Origin: Pedobacter sp. ASV19
Lineage (GTDB): Bacteria > Bacteroidota > Bacteroidia > Sphingobacteriales > Sphingobacteriaceae
Assembly: GCF_016429005.1 (NCBI RefSeq)
Contig: NZ_JAELTV010000001.1
Location: 1-63,546 of the forward strand
Length of the DNA stretch: 63,546 bases
Reading direction: 5' to 3'
Made by a program: the position numbers and the translations under genes. Each line of letters starts with the position of its first letter. Position 1 is the stretch's first letter. Positions 19,801-28,569 of the stretch are shown piece by piece. A model generated the notes under the pieces. It was not told the DNA's origin, made no database searches, and saw only the letters and a program-made list of their open reading frames with translations.

Positions 19801-20253
19801 ACTTCTTTTACGTATAAGGGCTTTAACGTCAGTTGTTTTTTTGATTTTACAAAAAGAATGGGCCTTAATCCATACTATAATAGTCAATTTCTGTTAGGAA
19901 ATTATGGAAATCAACCAGTTGAGGTATTTGGGAATTATTGGAAAGCTCCTGGTGATCATGCTTTATATCCAAAACCGACAACGATTCCAGGAAGTGAAAG
20001 TGCCGGCAATTTTGCTCTTTCAGATGGAAGGTACAGAGATGCTTCCTTTCTTCGGATGAATAATCTGTCTTTTAATTATCGGCTGAATGAAAAATTGGTC
20101 AAAAGGATAGGGGCAAAGTCAATGAGCGTGTATGCGCAGGCACAAAATATTTTTGTGTTGAGCAAAGCGAATGGCATGGATCCTAATATAGATAATTTTA
20201 GTGCACTTCCTCCGGCAAAGACGTTTTTGTGTGGTCTCTCCTTAAATTTTTAA
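16804..20253 (+). CDS. SusC/RagA TonB-dependent receptor with STN domain (copy 2)
   Basis: An 1149-residue outer-membrane receptor. The start MYKNFTKYFCMPPGC is the usual N-terminus of Sphingobacteriaceae SusC proteins and precedes the signal sequence (VMKLITALLILGIMQVSASTFAQ). Next comes an STN (secretin/TonB N-terminal) domain, about 60-135, which signals to FecR. A carboxypeptidase D-like domain (about 155-235, GATVTVKGTRRTTMTDNKG) follows, then the plug with EVLKDGDATAIYGSRGANGV, and the 22-strand barrel. It pairs with the SusD gene downstream. The STN domain and adjacent sigma/FecR genes imply ligand-induced expression. The C-terminal third is clearly homologous to the truncated receptor at 153-1246 but much less similar than the ABC genes of the two blocks. 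Confidence 0.96.
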   Translation: MYKNFTKYFCMPPGCKDKSPRLTSPHRVLAMDHPLKGLNIILVMKLITALLILGIMQVSASTFAQRITINQKNASIEAILEEIGKQSGYDVFVGVKTLQSSKPVSINVKNAGVEEVLKLCLEGQQLDFSIENKIIVIKQKQPSFIEKVVAAFDGVNVFGNVGDAENKPLPGATVTVKGTRRTTMTDNKGQFSISNVPKDAILQISFMGYINKEVKVSSDFLQIRLELSTSKLDEIQVMAYGTTNRRLSTGNITTITAKELEKQPVMNPLLALVGRVPGMTVMQTNGYEASPVKVEIRGRKTLGSSFVSDPMYIIDGVPLTNLDLGAGSNYNSGSAGVVQNGFSVTGGQSPLFNLRTSDIESIEVLKDGDATAIYGSRGANGVILITTKKGKPGASGFSVNVAQGLNYIAQRHELLNTQQYLQLRKDAFRNDNIQPDVNNAPDLMLYDTTRYTDWQKKLWGNIGKKTDVSMSLSGGDDQTQFRIGGNYSRSAEILTKSGSNQVASVSLSLGHSTADRKFKIQGNVMYSYSSINTLTTPNASGAPPNAPDIYDAVGNLNFNAWGRSSPENTYYPFANLESRYYSDTHAMTSSMLLSYQVTKNLDFSTNLGFNTTLNFNRNYNPVSSMDPMNNPLGTGFSGSSNNFNWIVEPKVNYKINLFGGEISALLGTSLQKTTTSTAGVFGLGYENDDFIESINLAPIKYNINNKGYYRYAGVFGRLSYNLHDKYIINLNGRRDGSSRFGPGNQFGNFGSIGAAWILSQENWIKNKLPSMISFLKLRGSYGLTGSDAVGDYQYLTQWGRNVGPSTALPDYNGVSPLVNLIAANPNYRWQVNKKLEVALNVGLFEDRINLETTFYRDRSGNQLTQFPTPIYTGFPNVWANWAAMVENRGLELSAEARLITTDKINWSMNFNIGRNTNILASYPDIEHSPYFNIYKVGKSINTQYLLHYTGINPLTGNYTFEDYNHDGAISLENTGPTGTGRDDRYVAIDLSPKFSGGFGTSFTYKGFNVSCFFDFTKRMGLNPYYNSQFLLGNYGNQPVEVFGNYWKAPGDHALYPKPTTIPGSESAGNFALSDGRYRDASFLRMNNLSFNYRLNEKLVKRIGAKSMSVYAQAQNIFVLSKANGMDPNIDNFSALPPAKTFLCGLSLNF

Positions 20254-20356
20254 CTCATAATGATATGATAATGAAAGCTGCATAAGCGTACTGCTTACAA
20301 AATACAATGAATAAGTTTTGCAAGCTTCATTACCGATAAAAACAAATTATACTCCA

Positions 20357-21793
20357 ATGAAAACAAATCTAAAATTATACAGTCTTACCCTGGTCGCTAT
20401 TGCTGTTGCATTTTCTTCTTGTAAAAAGCTGGTCAGTATTCCAGAGCCAACGGATACCATCACTACGGTCAAGGTATTTTCGAATGATAACGAAGCCAAT
20501 TCAGCCATGGCCGGAGTATATACACTGATGATTAATAATGATTCTAATGGAGCAACAGGGTTGCTTGGTTTTGCCACGGGCATGTCTACTCTTTATGGTG
20601 CGATGTCTGCAAACGAATTAATTGCCAGCACGACCAACGGCCAGGATTATTTATTCAATCAAAATAGGCTAACAGCTGATATCGGATCAACAGCTATTAT
20701 CTGGAAAACAGCCTATACTGCAATTTATGGTTCTAATGCAGTTATTGAAGGGGTTGAAGCCTCTGTTTCTCCTAAGTTACATGATGAAGTAAGGAAAAAG
20801 CTGACCGGAGAAGCAAAATTTGTGCGGGCATTTACGTATTTCTATCTGGTAAATTTTTTCGGTGATGTACCTATGGTGCTTACGGTAGACTTTAATAAAA
20901 CGGCTACCATGAAAAAGACACCTAAAAATGAAGTGTATGCACAGATGATCAAAGACCTTCTGGATGCGAAATCCCTTTTGTCTGCCGATTTTTCGGGAGG
21001 GGGCGGCGAAAGAATTCTTCCAACTAAATGGGCTGCAACGGCACTGCTGGCTAGGGCTTACTTGTACACCGGTGATTATGCCAATGCCTCGGCACAAGCC
21101 AGCGAAGTGATTGGTCAAGCCGCTCTTTTTAACCTCCCGGCAGATTTAAATACGGTCTTTTTATCTACGAGCCAGGAGGCAATCTGGCAATTAAAGCAAA
21201 GTACGTTGCCTGCCAATAAAAATGCGACTCCAGAAGGCACCACACTATTTTCGAAACCGGCTTACTATTATGTATCAAAAGAGTTGGAAAATGATTTCGA
21301 AATGGAGGATCAGAGAAAAGAAGCATGGTTTCACCGAGACAGTTTACAGGGAAAGCCGGTCTATCAGGCGTATAAATATAAAACCGGACAGGCGAATTCT
21401 TCGATAACAGGAACCGTTACGGAGTATTCTGTAGTTCTAAGGCTTGCGGAACAATATCTGATCCGTGCCGAAGCTCAGACCCTTGGAGGTCTGTCCCTAA
21501 GCCAGGCTATTGCCGATCTGAATGTGATCCGAAAACGGGCAGGTTTGAATAACTTGCCAATCACGCTCTCTAAAAATGAAGTAACCAAGGCTATTGAACA
21601 TGAAAGGGAGATAGAGCTTTTTGCAGAGTGGGGGCACCGGTGGTTCGATTTAAAAAGAACAGGAAGAGCGCACGATGTACTCTCTGCTGTACAAATCAAA
21701 CAGCCATGGACGGGCGATTATCAGTTGCTCTATCCAATTCCAAGATCAGAAATTATAACGAATCAGAATCTGATTCAAAATCCTGGGTATTAA
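20357..21793 (+). CDS. SusD/RagB-family lipoprotein (copy 2)
   Basis: A 478-residue surface lipoprotein partnering the SusC at 16804. I chose the ATG at 20357 over an upstream TTG (20318) because it gives a proper signal peptide starting MKTNLKLYSL with a lipobox (AFSSC, Cys22). Family motifs are RKKLTGEAKFVRAFTYFYLV, NFFGDVPMVL, KWAATALLARAYLYTGDY, RLAEQYLIRAEAQ and GHRWFDLKRTGR. Gene order and length match 1251-2705. The spacing from susC is about 100 bp, larger than the 5 bp in copy 1. Confidence 0.95.
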   Translation: MKTNLKLYSLTLVAIAVAFSSCKKLVSIPEPTDTITTVKVFSNDNEANSAMAGVYTLMINNDSNGATGLLGFATGMSTLYGAMSANELIASTTNGQDYLFNQNRLTADIGSTAIIWKTAYTAIYGSNAVIEGVEASVSPKLHDEVRKKLTGEAKFVRAFTYFYLVNFFGDVPMVLTVDFNKTATMKKTPKNEVYAQMIKDLLDAKSLLSADFSGGGGERILPTKWAATALLARAYLYTGDYANASAQASEVIGQAALFNLPADLNTVFLSTSQEAIWQLKQSTLPANKNATPEGTTLFSKPAYYYVSKELENDFEMEDQRKEAWFHRDSLQGKPVYQAYKYKTGQANSSITGTVTEYSVVLRLAEQYLIRAEAQTLGGLSLSQAIADLNVIRKRAGLNNLPITLSKNEVTKAIEHEREIELFAEWGHRWFDLKRTGRAHDVLSAVQIKQPWTGDYQLLYPIPRSEIITNQNLIQNPGY

Positions 21794-21812
21794 ATTCTTA
21801 ATTAACAAAGAG

Positions 21813-22571
21813 ATGAAAAATTATATAATGAGTTTCATTGGAGCGGTATGCCTGTTTTCCATAGCTCTTATTTCCTGCAAAAAAACGGAACAGCAAATCA
21901 CCACTTCTTCCCTAACTGTGGTCAATGGTATTATGGATGTTAACCGAATGGTGCCGAACTTTAGTGGTACTACGCCGATAAAATATTACAGTGGGTCAAT
22001 CCCGTTGGTGTATGGTGCTTTTGCCGACAACTGCAAATTTTCTATAGAAAAGACGGAGCAGCCATTGGGAATTTTCAAATACCCCGATACGTTGCCCGGC
22101 AGCAAACCGTTGTTTAACCTGATGCTCCATTTAAAACCGGGAAGTATCAATAGTTTATTCCTTGTAGGAACCGCAGCCAAGCCAGATACGATGATGGTAA
22201 CTACGATCCCTCCTTATCACAATGACCGGGACAGCACATTTGGCCTTCGTTTTGCAAACCTTTCTTACCTAAGCAAACCTGTAAGCATTTATCTATTATC
22301 AGAAAGCAGCCGTAAAGAAATAGATGGTCTGCCGTATAAGGGAATCTCTGGCTATAAAAACTACTATGCCGGGCTGGAAACAGGAAACTATACGTTTGAA
22401 TTCCGGGATAAAGAAACTCAGGCCCTTCTGGCTACTGCCGTGGTCGATGGAGTTGGAGGGGGGACTGGCAATTTACGCCGTTACCGCAATTTCACAATTG
22501 CATTAAAAGGGCTACCTGGTGTAACCAGCGGAGATCAAAAACAAGATGCTTTCCTGATCAACGATTATTGA
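21813..22571 (+). CDS. Small lipoprotein, DUF4397-like (copy 2)
   Basis: A 252-residue lipoprotein with lipobox LISC (Cys22), equivalent in place and length to 2735-3490. Shared landmarks are SLTVVNGIM near the start, an IFKYPDT segment, PPYHNDRDS and LRFANLSYLSKPVSIYL, and an ending with RRYRNFTIAL. Overall similarity to the copy 1 protein is modest, while the ABC gene downstream is about 90% identical, so the externally exposed genes have diverged faster. No enzymatic motif is visible and the function is unknown. Confidence 0.8.
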   Translation: MKNYIMSFIGAVCLFSIALISCKKTEQQITTSSLTVVNGIMDVNRMVPNFSGTTPIKYYSGSIPLVYGAFADNCKFSIEKTEQPLGIFKYPDTLPGSKPLFNLMLHLKPGSINSLFLVGTAAKPDTMMVTTIPPYHNDRDSTFGLRFANLSYLSKPVSIYLLSESSRKEIDGLPYKGISGYKNYYAGLETGNYTFEFRDKETQALLATAVVDGVGGGTGNLRRYRNFTIALKGLPGVTSGDQKQDAFLINDY

Positions 22572-22630
22572 TAACATTAAAAGTCTTTTAGACTTTCTTC
22601 CCGAATACACATTTTAATCCAATTTAAACT

Positions 22631-23554
22631 ATGGAACCAATCGTTCGTATTAGCGGCTTGTCGCACCGTTATAGTACCAGCTGGGCTATACGTGACATCA
22701 ATATAGAGATCCCCAGAAGTGGGATTGTAGGTTTGCTGGGCTCTAACGGAGCTGGCAAATCCACCACAATGAATATTCTTTGCGGTGTGCTTACACCTAC
22801 CGCAGGTTCGGTCACCATTAATGGCATTGACCTGAGTAAAGAGCCGGAGCTCGCCAAACAGGAAATCGGCTTTTTGCCGCAGACACCGCCTTTGTATATG
22901 GATTTGACAGTGGATGAATACCTTAAACACACCGCGATTTTGCGCTCTATAGAAAAAGCACAATTGAAATCAGCGATGGAGGAGGTAAAAGAGCGCTGTG
23001 GCCTTACGCAGATTAGCAAAAGACTCATTAAGAATTTATCCGGAGGGTACAAACAAAGGGTAGGCATTGCCCAGGCGATTATCCACAAACCAAAGCTGGT
23101 GGTGTTTGATGAGCCGACCAACGGGCTGGATCCTAATCAGATCCTGGAAGTACGCGGTCTGATCAAAGACATTGCTGCGGAACGTGCGGTTATTCTGTCC
23201 ACCCATATTCTGACCGAGGTACAGTATCTCTGTAAAGATATCGTAATGATAGAAAGCGGCAGGATCGTTTTTGCAGATACCATGGAAGCTTTTGACAATT
23301 ATATCGCCCCGCACAGCATGCTGGTCATCATGGAGAATGCCCCTCCGGCGGAAGTGCTGATGGCGATAGAAGGCGTGATCCGGATTGAAACCCTTACTGA
23401 AAAGCAATTGCGGATTTATTTTAACGGTGACCGCAGTATTTCCGAAACGGTAGTATTAGAAAGTGCAAAGCATGGATGGCGCTTGCGTGAGCTCAATATG
23501 GAGAAAAATTCTTTAGATGAAACTTTTGCCCAGCTATCCAAAATCTCGAATTAA
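22631..23554 (+). CDS. GldA-like ABC transporter ATP-binding protein (copy 2)
   Basis: A 307-residue ATPase with Walker A GSNGAGKST (37-45), signature LSGGYKQ (136-142), Walker B VVFDEPTNGLDP and H-loop STHIL, colinear without gaps with 3548-4471. It drives the two GldF-GldG permeases at 23646 and 31347. The region just before the start codon also resembles that of copy 1, which points to a duplication of the block rather than separate recruitment of the genes. Confidence 0.93.
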   Translation: MEPIVRISGLSHRYSTSWAIRDINIEIPRSGIVGLLGSNGAGKSTTMNILCGVLTPTAGSVTINGIDLSKEPELAKQEIGFLPQTPPLYMDLTVDEYLKHTAILRSIEKAQLKSAMEEVKERCGLTQISKRLIKNLSGGYKQRVGIAQAIIHKPKLVVFDEPTNGLDPNQILEVRGLIKDIAAERAVILSTHILTEVQYLCKDIVMIESGRIVFADTMEAFDNYIAPHSMLVIMENAPPAEVLMAIEGVIRIETLTEKQLRIYFNGDRSISETVVLESAKHGWRLRELNMEKNSLDETFAQLSKISN

Positions 23555-23645
23555 ATAGAATTATGAAACCATCATGAGTTTACACTCACAAAACACAATG
23601 AATAAACTCATGATAGCTTCATCTCCATTAAAAAAATATATACTG

Positions 23646-25916
23646 ATGAAAAAAATCATTCAGATAGCAAAGCTGGAACTGAGCCTGCTGTTTTATTCCC
23701 CGATTGCCTGGCTGCTCATTCTGGTGCTTTTTATACAGATGGCACTGGCAAATTTATCGGCAATAGCAGATCTACAATATTTGCTGGGATTGAAGGTGGA
23801 GTTTACGGATCTGACAGATAAACTATTCACTACAAGTATAGCCATGGGTACGCTACCCGCGGGCATATTTTTCACTATTCTTGGAAGTTTATATCTGTAT
23901 ACACCGCTCATTACCATGGGTATCATTAGCCGGGAACTGGATAGCGGAACGATAAAACTGCTCTATTCTTCACCTGTAAAACTGAGCCAGATTATCTATG
24001 GAAAGTTTTTGGCGATGCTCACCTACAACCTGGTGGTTGTGACCTTAATGAGCCTGTTTGCCATTTTGGGAGCATTGTTTATAAACCATGTTGATTATCC
24101 TCATATACTGGTGGCCTTGCTGGCTTCTTTTTTACTCTTATGTGCCTATTCAGCGATAGGAATCTTCATGTCCAGTCTGACCACGTATCAGGTCATCGCA
24201 GCTATCGGTACTTTTGCCGTGCTGGCCTTTATGAACTATGTTGGCAACTTTGGACAGGGGCTGGATTTTGTACGTGACCTGACCTATAGTCTTTCCATGC
24301 CAAGTCGTGCTGAGCGGTTGGTTGGAGGGCTGCTCAACAGCCGTGATGTGATCTATTACCTGGTGATCACCGGAATTTTTCTTGGTTTTACCATCGCGAG
24401 GCTGCAATTTACAAGAGTATCAAAATCTATTGCGCAACAGGCTTTAAGGTATGTACTTATTTTAATTGTTGGCTTAACTGTAGCATACATCACCTCGCGC
24501 CAGCCCATGATTGTCTATTACGACGCAACCTATATCAAGGCGAATACCATTACTAAAAATACGCAGGATATACTTAAAGCAATGGGGGATGAACCTATTG
24601 AAATGACGGAATACATCAATCTCATGGACGACAGTTATGAGCGGGGTGCACCGGTTAACCGGATTCCATCTATGTTGAGGTGGGAGCCCTATTTGCGTTT
24701 CAAACGCAATATCAAATTAAACTGGGTATATTATAACGGCAGTTTTGATCATCAACTTTTTAAAGAAAGGGCTAAACAATTAGAGGTAGATACGGCTGAT
24801 TTTTTAAGCCCGGAAGCTTTGCGCAAGCGGGTAGACCTGAGAGGTGAAGATGGTCGATTGGTTGTACAGCTTAAATATAAGGGCAAAAGGACTTTTTTAC
24901 GGACTTTTGGGGACAGTGATTTCTGGGCTAAGGAACCCGAAATTGCGGCTGCCTTGAAGCGACTGCTGGTCACACCGCCTAAAATTGTGTTTGCAACAGA
25001 TGGTTATCAGCGTAGGGTAGACAAGATTGGCGACCGGGACTATAGATTGTTCTTTAATGTCAAAACCTCGCGTTCAGCTTTGATCAATCAGGGCTTTGAT
25101 ATCGACAGTGTTTCCATAGAGAACAGTGAGATCCCTAAAGGAATTGCGACATTGGTGATCGGTGATCCTAAGGTGGAGTTTAGTAAAAATGCGCTGGCTA
25201 AACTTCAGAGATATATTGCTGAAGGAGGGAATCTGCTGATCGCAGGAGAACCTGGTAAACAAAGCGTGCTTAACCCATTACTGGATACACTCGGAGTTAA
25301 AATGCTGAACGGGACCCTTGTTCAGCGCAGCAGGGATTACTCTTATGACCTTGTTACGCCAAAACTTACTGAAGAGGCCCTGGTCATGGACCGCGGATTA
25401 ACAGGACTCTATCAAAATAAAGGTGTGGTCACGATGCCTGGAGTTGCAGCTTTAAAAGAGGAAAAGAAAGGTGGTTTCGCCGTTCAGCCCTTGTTGATGA
25501 CTGATGCACAGCGCAGCTGGATCAAACAAGGATCTTTTGTTTTAGATTCCGCAGATTTGGTTTTTGATGCAAAAACCGGGGACCAGCAGGGGGCATTTCC
25601 AACTGCATTAAAACTTACCCGAAAGCTGGACAAAAAAGAGCAACGAATTATCGTATCCGGGGATGCGGATTTCTTTAGCAATAAAGAAGGATGGAGAGAT
25701 ATGCCAAAAATAAACAGCGCATTTACACTCAGCATATTTAAATGGTTTGCCTATGGAGAATTTCCTGTGCAGATGATCAAAATTGACTCTATAGACAATA
25801 CAATGAAGCTGAACGAGGCCGGAGTGGAAACCTTACAGATCTTATATTATGGGGTCATTCCGGGCGCAGTATTACTGCTTGGAATCACTTTGCTAACCCG
25901 TAGAAAACGTAAATAA
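23646..25916 (+). CDS. GldF-GldG fusion ABC transporter permease (copy 2, first paralogue)
   Basis: A 756-residue inner-membrane permease. The frame is open from 23574, but the ATG at 23646 gives the conserved start MKKIIQIAKLELSLLFYSP found in all four paralogues, so the upstream 24 codons are probably untranslated. The N-terminal membrane domain (about 1-285), GldG-like domain (EGGNLLIAGEPGKQ, FATDGYQRRVDKIGDRDY) and C-terminal helix with RRKRK are all intact. The stop is followed after one base by the MutS-like start. It is most similar to the gene at 4502. Confidence 0.9.
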   Translation: MKKIIQIAKLELSLLFYSPIAWLLILVLFIQMALANLSAIADLQYLLGLKVEFTDLTDKLFTTSIAMGTLPAGIFFTILGSLYLYTPLITMGIISRELDSGTIKLLYSSPVKLSQIIYGKFLAMLTYNLVVVTLMSLFAILGALFINHVDYPHILVALLASFLLLCAYSAIGIFMSSLTTYQVIAAIGTFAVLAFMNYVGNFGQGLDFVRDLTYSLSMPSRAERLVGGLLNSRDVIYYLVITGIFLGFTIARLQFTRVSKSIAQQALRYVLILIVGLTVAYITSRQPMIVYYDATYIKANTITKNTQDILKAMGDEPIEMTEYINLMDDSYERGAPVNRIPSMLRWEPYLRFKRNIKLNWVYYNGSFDHQLFKERAKQLEVDTADFLSPEALRKRVDLRGEDGRLVVQLKYKGKRTFLRTFGDSDFWAKEPEIAAALKRLLVTPPKIVFATDGYQRRVDKIGDRDYRLFFNVKTSRSALINQGFDIDSVSIENSEIPKGIATLVIGDPKVEFSKNALAKLQRYIAEGGNLLIAGEPGKQSVLNPLLDTLGVKMLNGTLVQRSRDYSYDLVTPKLTEEALVMDRGLTGLYQNKGVVTMPGVAALKEEKKGGFAVQPLLMTDAQRSWIKQGSFVLDSADLVFDAKTGDQQGAFPTALKLTRKLDKKEQRIIVSGDADFFSNKEGWRDMPKINSAFTLSIFKWFAYGEFPVQMIKIDSIDNTMKLNEAGVETLQILYYGVIPGAVLLLGITLLTRRKRK

Positions 25917-25917
25917 A

Positions 25918-28569
25918 ATGAGCTTTATAACCGATAAACAAACGATCGATGATCTGAATATCTTCTCTAAATCGGGAAGCGATTCTATCTACCATATTTT
26001 CAACAAGACCTTCACGCAGGGTGGTGCGGCCCTGCTGGAGGAAATGTTCCGCAGCCCGCTTTCAGATGAGAAAGCCATTAATAACCGAGTGGCGGTATTG
26101 CGGTATTTTCAGGAAAGTAAGACCGCCTTTCCATTGCAGGGCAACCGCTTTGAAGAAGCAGAAAGATATCTGTCCAATACCGACCCCCGAAGCCGGCTGT
26201 CTAACCAGGGCTTTAGTATGGCGGATTTTAAAACCGCTACACAAAGCGTGACAGCGCTCATGGAAATCCTGCAGGGCTTAAAGATCTTTCTTTCAGCTAT
26301 AGGAAAGGAAGTAGAAAGTAACCCGTACCACAAAGAAGCAAATGCGGCATTAGCCCTGCTAAACTCTAAAGAGCTGGAACCCATTTTTCTGGATCATGGA
26401 AAGGGTAAGATCTCCTCGGGAAAAATTGTAGAATATGATAATATTTTGCGGTTTTTACACCGGGCGCTCCTGGAAAAAATTCTCGGCCATGTGTACCAAC
26501 TTGACGTATATATCTCTGTTGCTCAGGTAGCCACTGAGCGGGGATATGTTTTTCCAACGGCCTTACAGCGTGATGAGAACCGCCTTTGGGTGAAGGGTAT
26601 CTATCATCCGCTGCTAAGCCGTGCCATTCCCAATACTTTGGAGATGAATCCGGATGGCAATATTGTATTCCTGACCGGGGCGAATATGGCAGGTAAATCC
26701 ACCTTCATGAAATCGCTTGGGATCTCGGTCTACCTGGCACACCTGGGTTTTCCGATTGCTGCAGCGGAGATGGAGTTTTCCGTCTGCGACGGGATGTACA
26801 CCACCATCAACCTGCCGGACAACCTGACTATGGGTGCCAGTCACTTTTATGCTGAAGTGTTGCGGGTAAAAAAGGTAGCGGTAGAATTGGGTGCTGGAAA
26901 GAACCTGTTTGTGATCTTTGACGAACTCTTTAGAGGTACCAATGTGAAGGATGCTTATGAAGGCACGATCTCCATTATGGAAGCCTTTGCCAGTAAGCCG
27001 CATTCTTTATTTGTGGTCTCCACCCATATTATGGAGGCTGGAGAGGTGCTGCAAAAGAAATGCAGCAATATGAGTTTCCGTTATCTCCCGACACGCATGG
27101 AGCAGGGCAAACCGGTATATACTTATACACTCACTGAAGGCATCACAGACGACCGCCATGGGATGATCATCATCAACAATGAAGGTGTCCTGGAATTGAT
27201 CAATCATAAAAAAGAGGTAAAGTCATCCTCGCAAAATCTGCTGGCCGACAAACAAACCATAGAAGATTTAAACCTGCTGGGTAAATTCAAACAGCAGTCT
27301 GTTTATGGAATGTTTAACAAACTGAACACCCGGGGAGGTGAAAAAGTATTGGAAGGGATGTTTGCCAGGCCATTAAATTCGCCTGTAGAGATTAACCACA
27401 GAAGTTTGCTTTTTGCCTTCTTTCAGCGGCAAAGAGTGATCTTTCCAGTGATCCGGTCGCAGGTAGAATCCATGGAAGACTATCTTTCGGGAGGAGCGGG
27501 GGCTTCGTTGCCAATGGTCACCTGGGGGATTTTCTCTAAAAAATTCAAACAAGTGCTTTTTCATAATGCCGAGCTGTTACAATTACAGGCCGGACAATCG
27601 GTCACAATTGAAGTACTGCAGGCATTCAGGGATTTTTTTAAGGAATTGGCTGGAAAAGAAGGTATCTCGGTTTATCAGAAAGACTTAGATCGGGCACAAA
27701 AAATTCTGCAGGATCCAAAGCTGCAGGGGATTTTAAAAGCTTCTGAGGGACAGCCATCATTGATGCAGCTGATCCGCAACGATTATGTGATCCGCCATGC
27801 GATGATGGATCAGATGGAGATCTTATTGAAACTCATCTACGAACTGGATGTATTTGTTGGTGTTGCTGCGGTGGCTGCAGATCAGGGTTTTGTTTATGCC
27901 AAAGCCTTGCCGGCAGCAGAGATGCTGCTGGATATTGAAGGTTTCCGCCATCCAGGATTAAGGAATGGCGTAAGCAATAACTTGCATTTGACCAGGGATA
28001 GAAACGTCTTGTTTTTAACCGGTGCGAATATGGCGGGTAAATCGACTTTCATGAAGTCGATGGGTATTGCCGTTTATCTGGCGCATATGGGGTTTCCGGT
28101 TGCGGCAGAACGCATGAAGTTCTCCGTGAAAGACGGATTATTTTCTTCCATTAACGTCTCGGATAACCTGGATATGGGTTACAGTCATTTTTACGCAGAG
28201 GTACTGCGGACCAAAACGGTAGCCAAGGCGGTTAGCGAATCTCTGGACCTGTATGTCTTGTTTGACGAGCTGTTCAAAGGAACGAATGTCAAGGATGCCT
28301 ATGATGCAACTCTTGCTGTGACTGAGGCTTTTGCAGCAAACCGAAATAGTTTCTTTGTGGTTTCCACCCACATTATCGAAGTCGGGGAAGCCCTGGGCAA
28401 AGCCTGTGATAACCTGCAGTTCTCCTACTTGCCAACGGTGATGAAAGATGGTGTGCCGACTTATCCATATACCCTGGCCAGCGGAATTACCAGCGACAGG
28501 CAGGGTATGATCATTATTGAGAATGAAAAGATTGTAGAGATCATTAAAGAACAGCACTATGTTAATTAA
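25918..28569 (+). CDS. Tandem MutS-type ATPase, two complete cores (copy 2)
   Basis: An 883-residue duplicate of 6808-9477 with the same two-half layout. Both halves keep TGANMAGKST, SHFYAEV and the Walker B motifs FDELFRGTN and FDELFKGTN, so both ATP sites look intact in both copies. Domains I, II and the Smr domain are absent. The C-terminus is shorter than in copy 1 (IKEQHYVN) and overlaps the peptidase gene by 11 bp, indicating translational coupling. Long stretches of identical nucleotides with copy 1, including synonymous sites, alternate with diverged stretches. Confidence 0.88.
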   Translation: MSFITDKQTIDDLNIFSKSGSDSIYHIFNKTFTQGGAALLEEMFRSPLSDEKAINNRVAVLRYFQESKTAFPLQGNRFEEAERYLSNTDPRSRLSNQGFSMADFKTATQSVTALMEILQGLKIFLSAIGKEVESNPYHKEANAALALLNSKELEPIFLDHGKGKISSGKIVEYDNILRFLHRALLEKILGHVYQLDVYISVAQVATERGYVFPTALQRDENRLWVKGIYHPLLSRAIPNTLEMNPDGNIVFLTGANMAGKSTFMKSLGISVYLAHLGFPIAAAEMEFSVCDGMYTTINLPDNLTMGASHFYAEVLRVKKVAVELGAGKNLFVIFDELFRGTNVKDAYEGTISIMEAFASKPHSLFVVSTHIMEAGEVLQKKCSNMSFRYLPTRMEQGKPVYTYTLTEGITDDRHGMIIINNEGVLELINHKKEVKSSSQNLLADKQTIEDLNLLGKFKQQSVYGMFNKLNTRGGEKVLEGMFARPLNSPVEINHRSLLFAFFQRQRVIFPVIRSQVESMEDYLSGGAGASLPMVTWGIFSKKFKQVLFHNAELLQLQAGQSVTIEVLQAFRDFFKELAGKEGISVYQKDLDRAQKILQDPKLQGILKASEGQPSLMQLIRNDYVIRHAMMDQMEILLKLIYELDVFVGVAAVAADQGFVYAKALPAAEMLLDIEGFRHPGLRNGVSNNLHLTRDRNVLFLTGANMAGKSTFMKSMGIAVYLAHMGFPVAAERMKFSVKDGLFSSINVSDNLDMGYSHFYAEVLRTKTVAKAVSESLDLYVLFDELFKGTNVKDAYDATLAVTEAFAANRNSFFVVSTHIIEVGEALGKACDNLQFSYLPTVMKDGVPTYPYTLASGITSDRQGMIIIENEKIVEIIKEQHYVN

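Noticed and set aside
23574-23645. N-terminal extension of the permease gene
   Set aside because: All four paralogues begin MKKIIQIA, which corresponds to the ATG at 23646; the extension has no counterpart.
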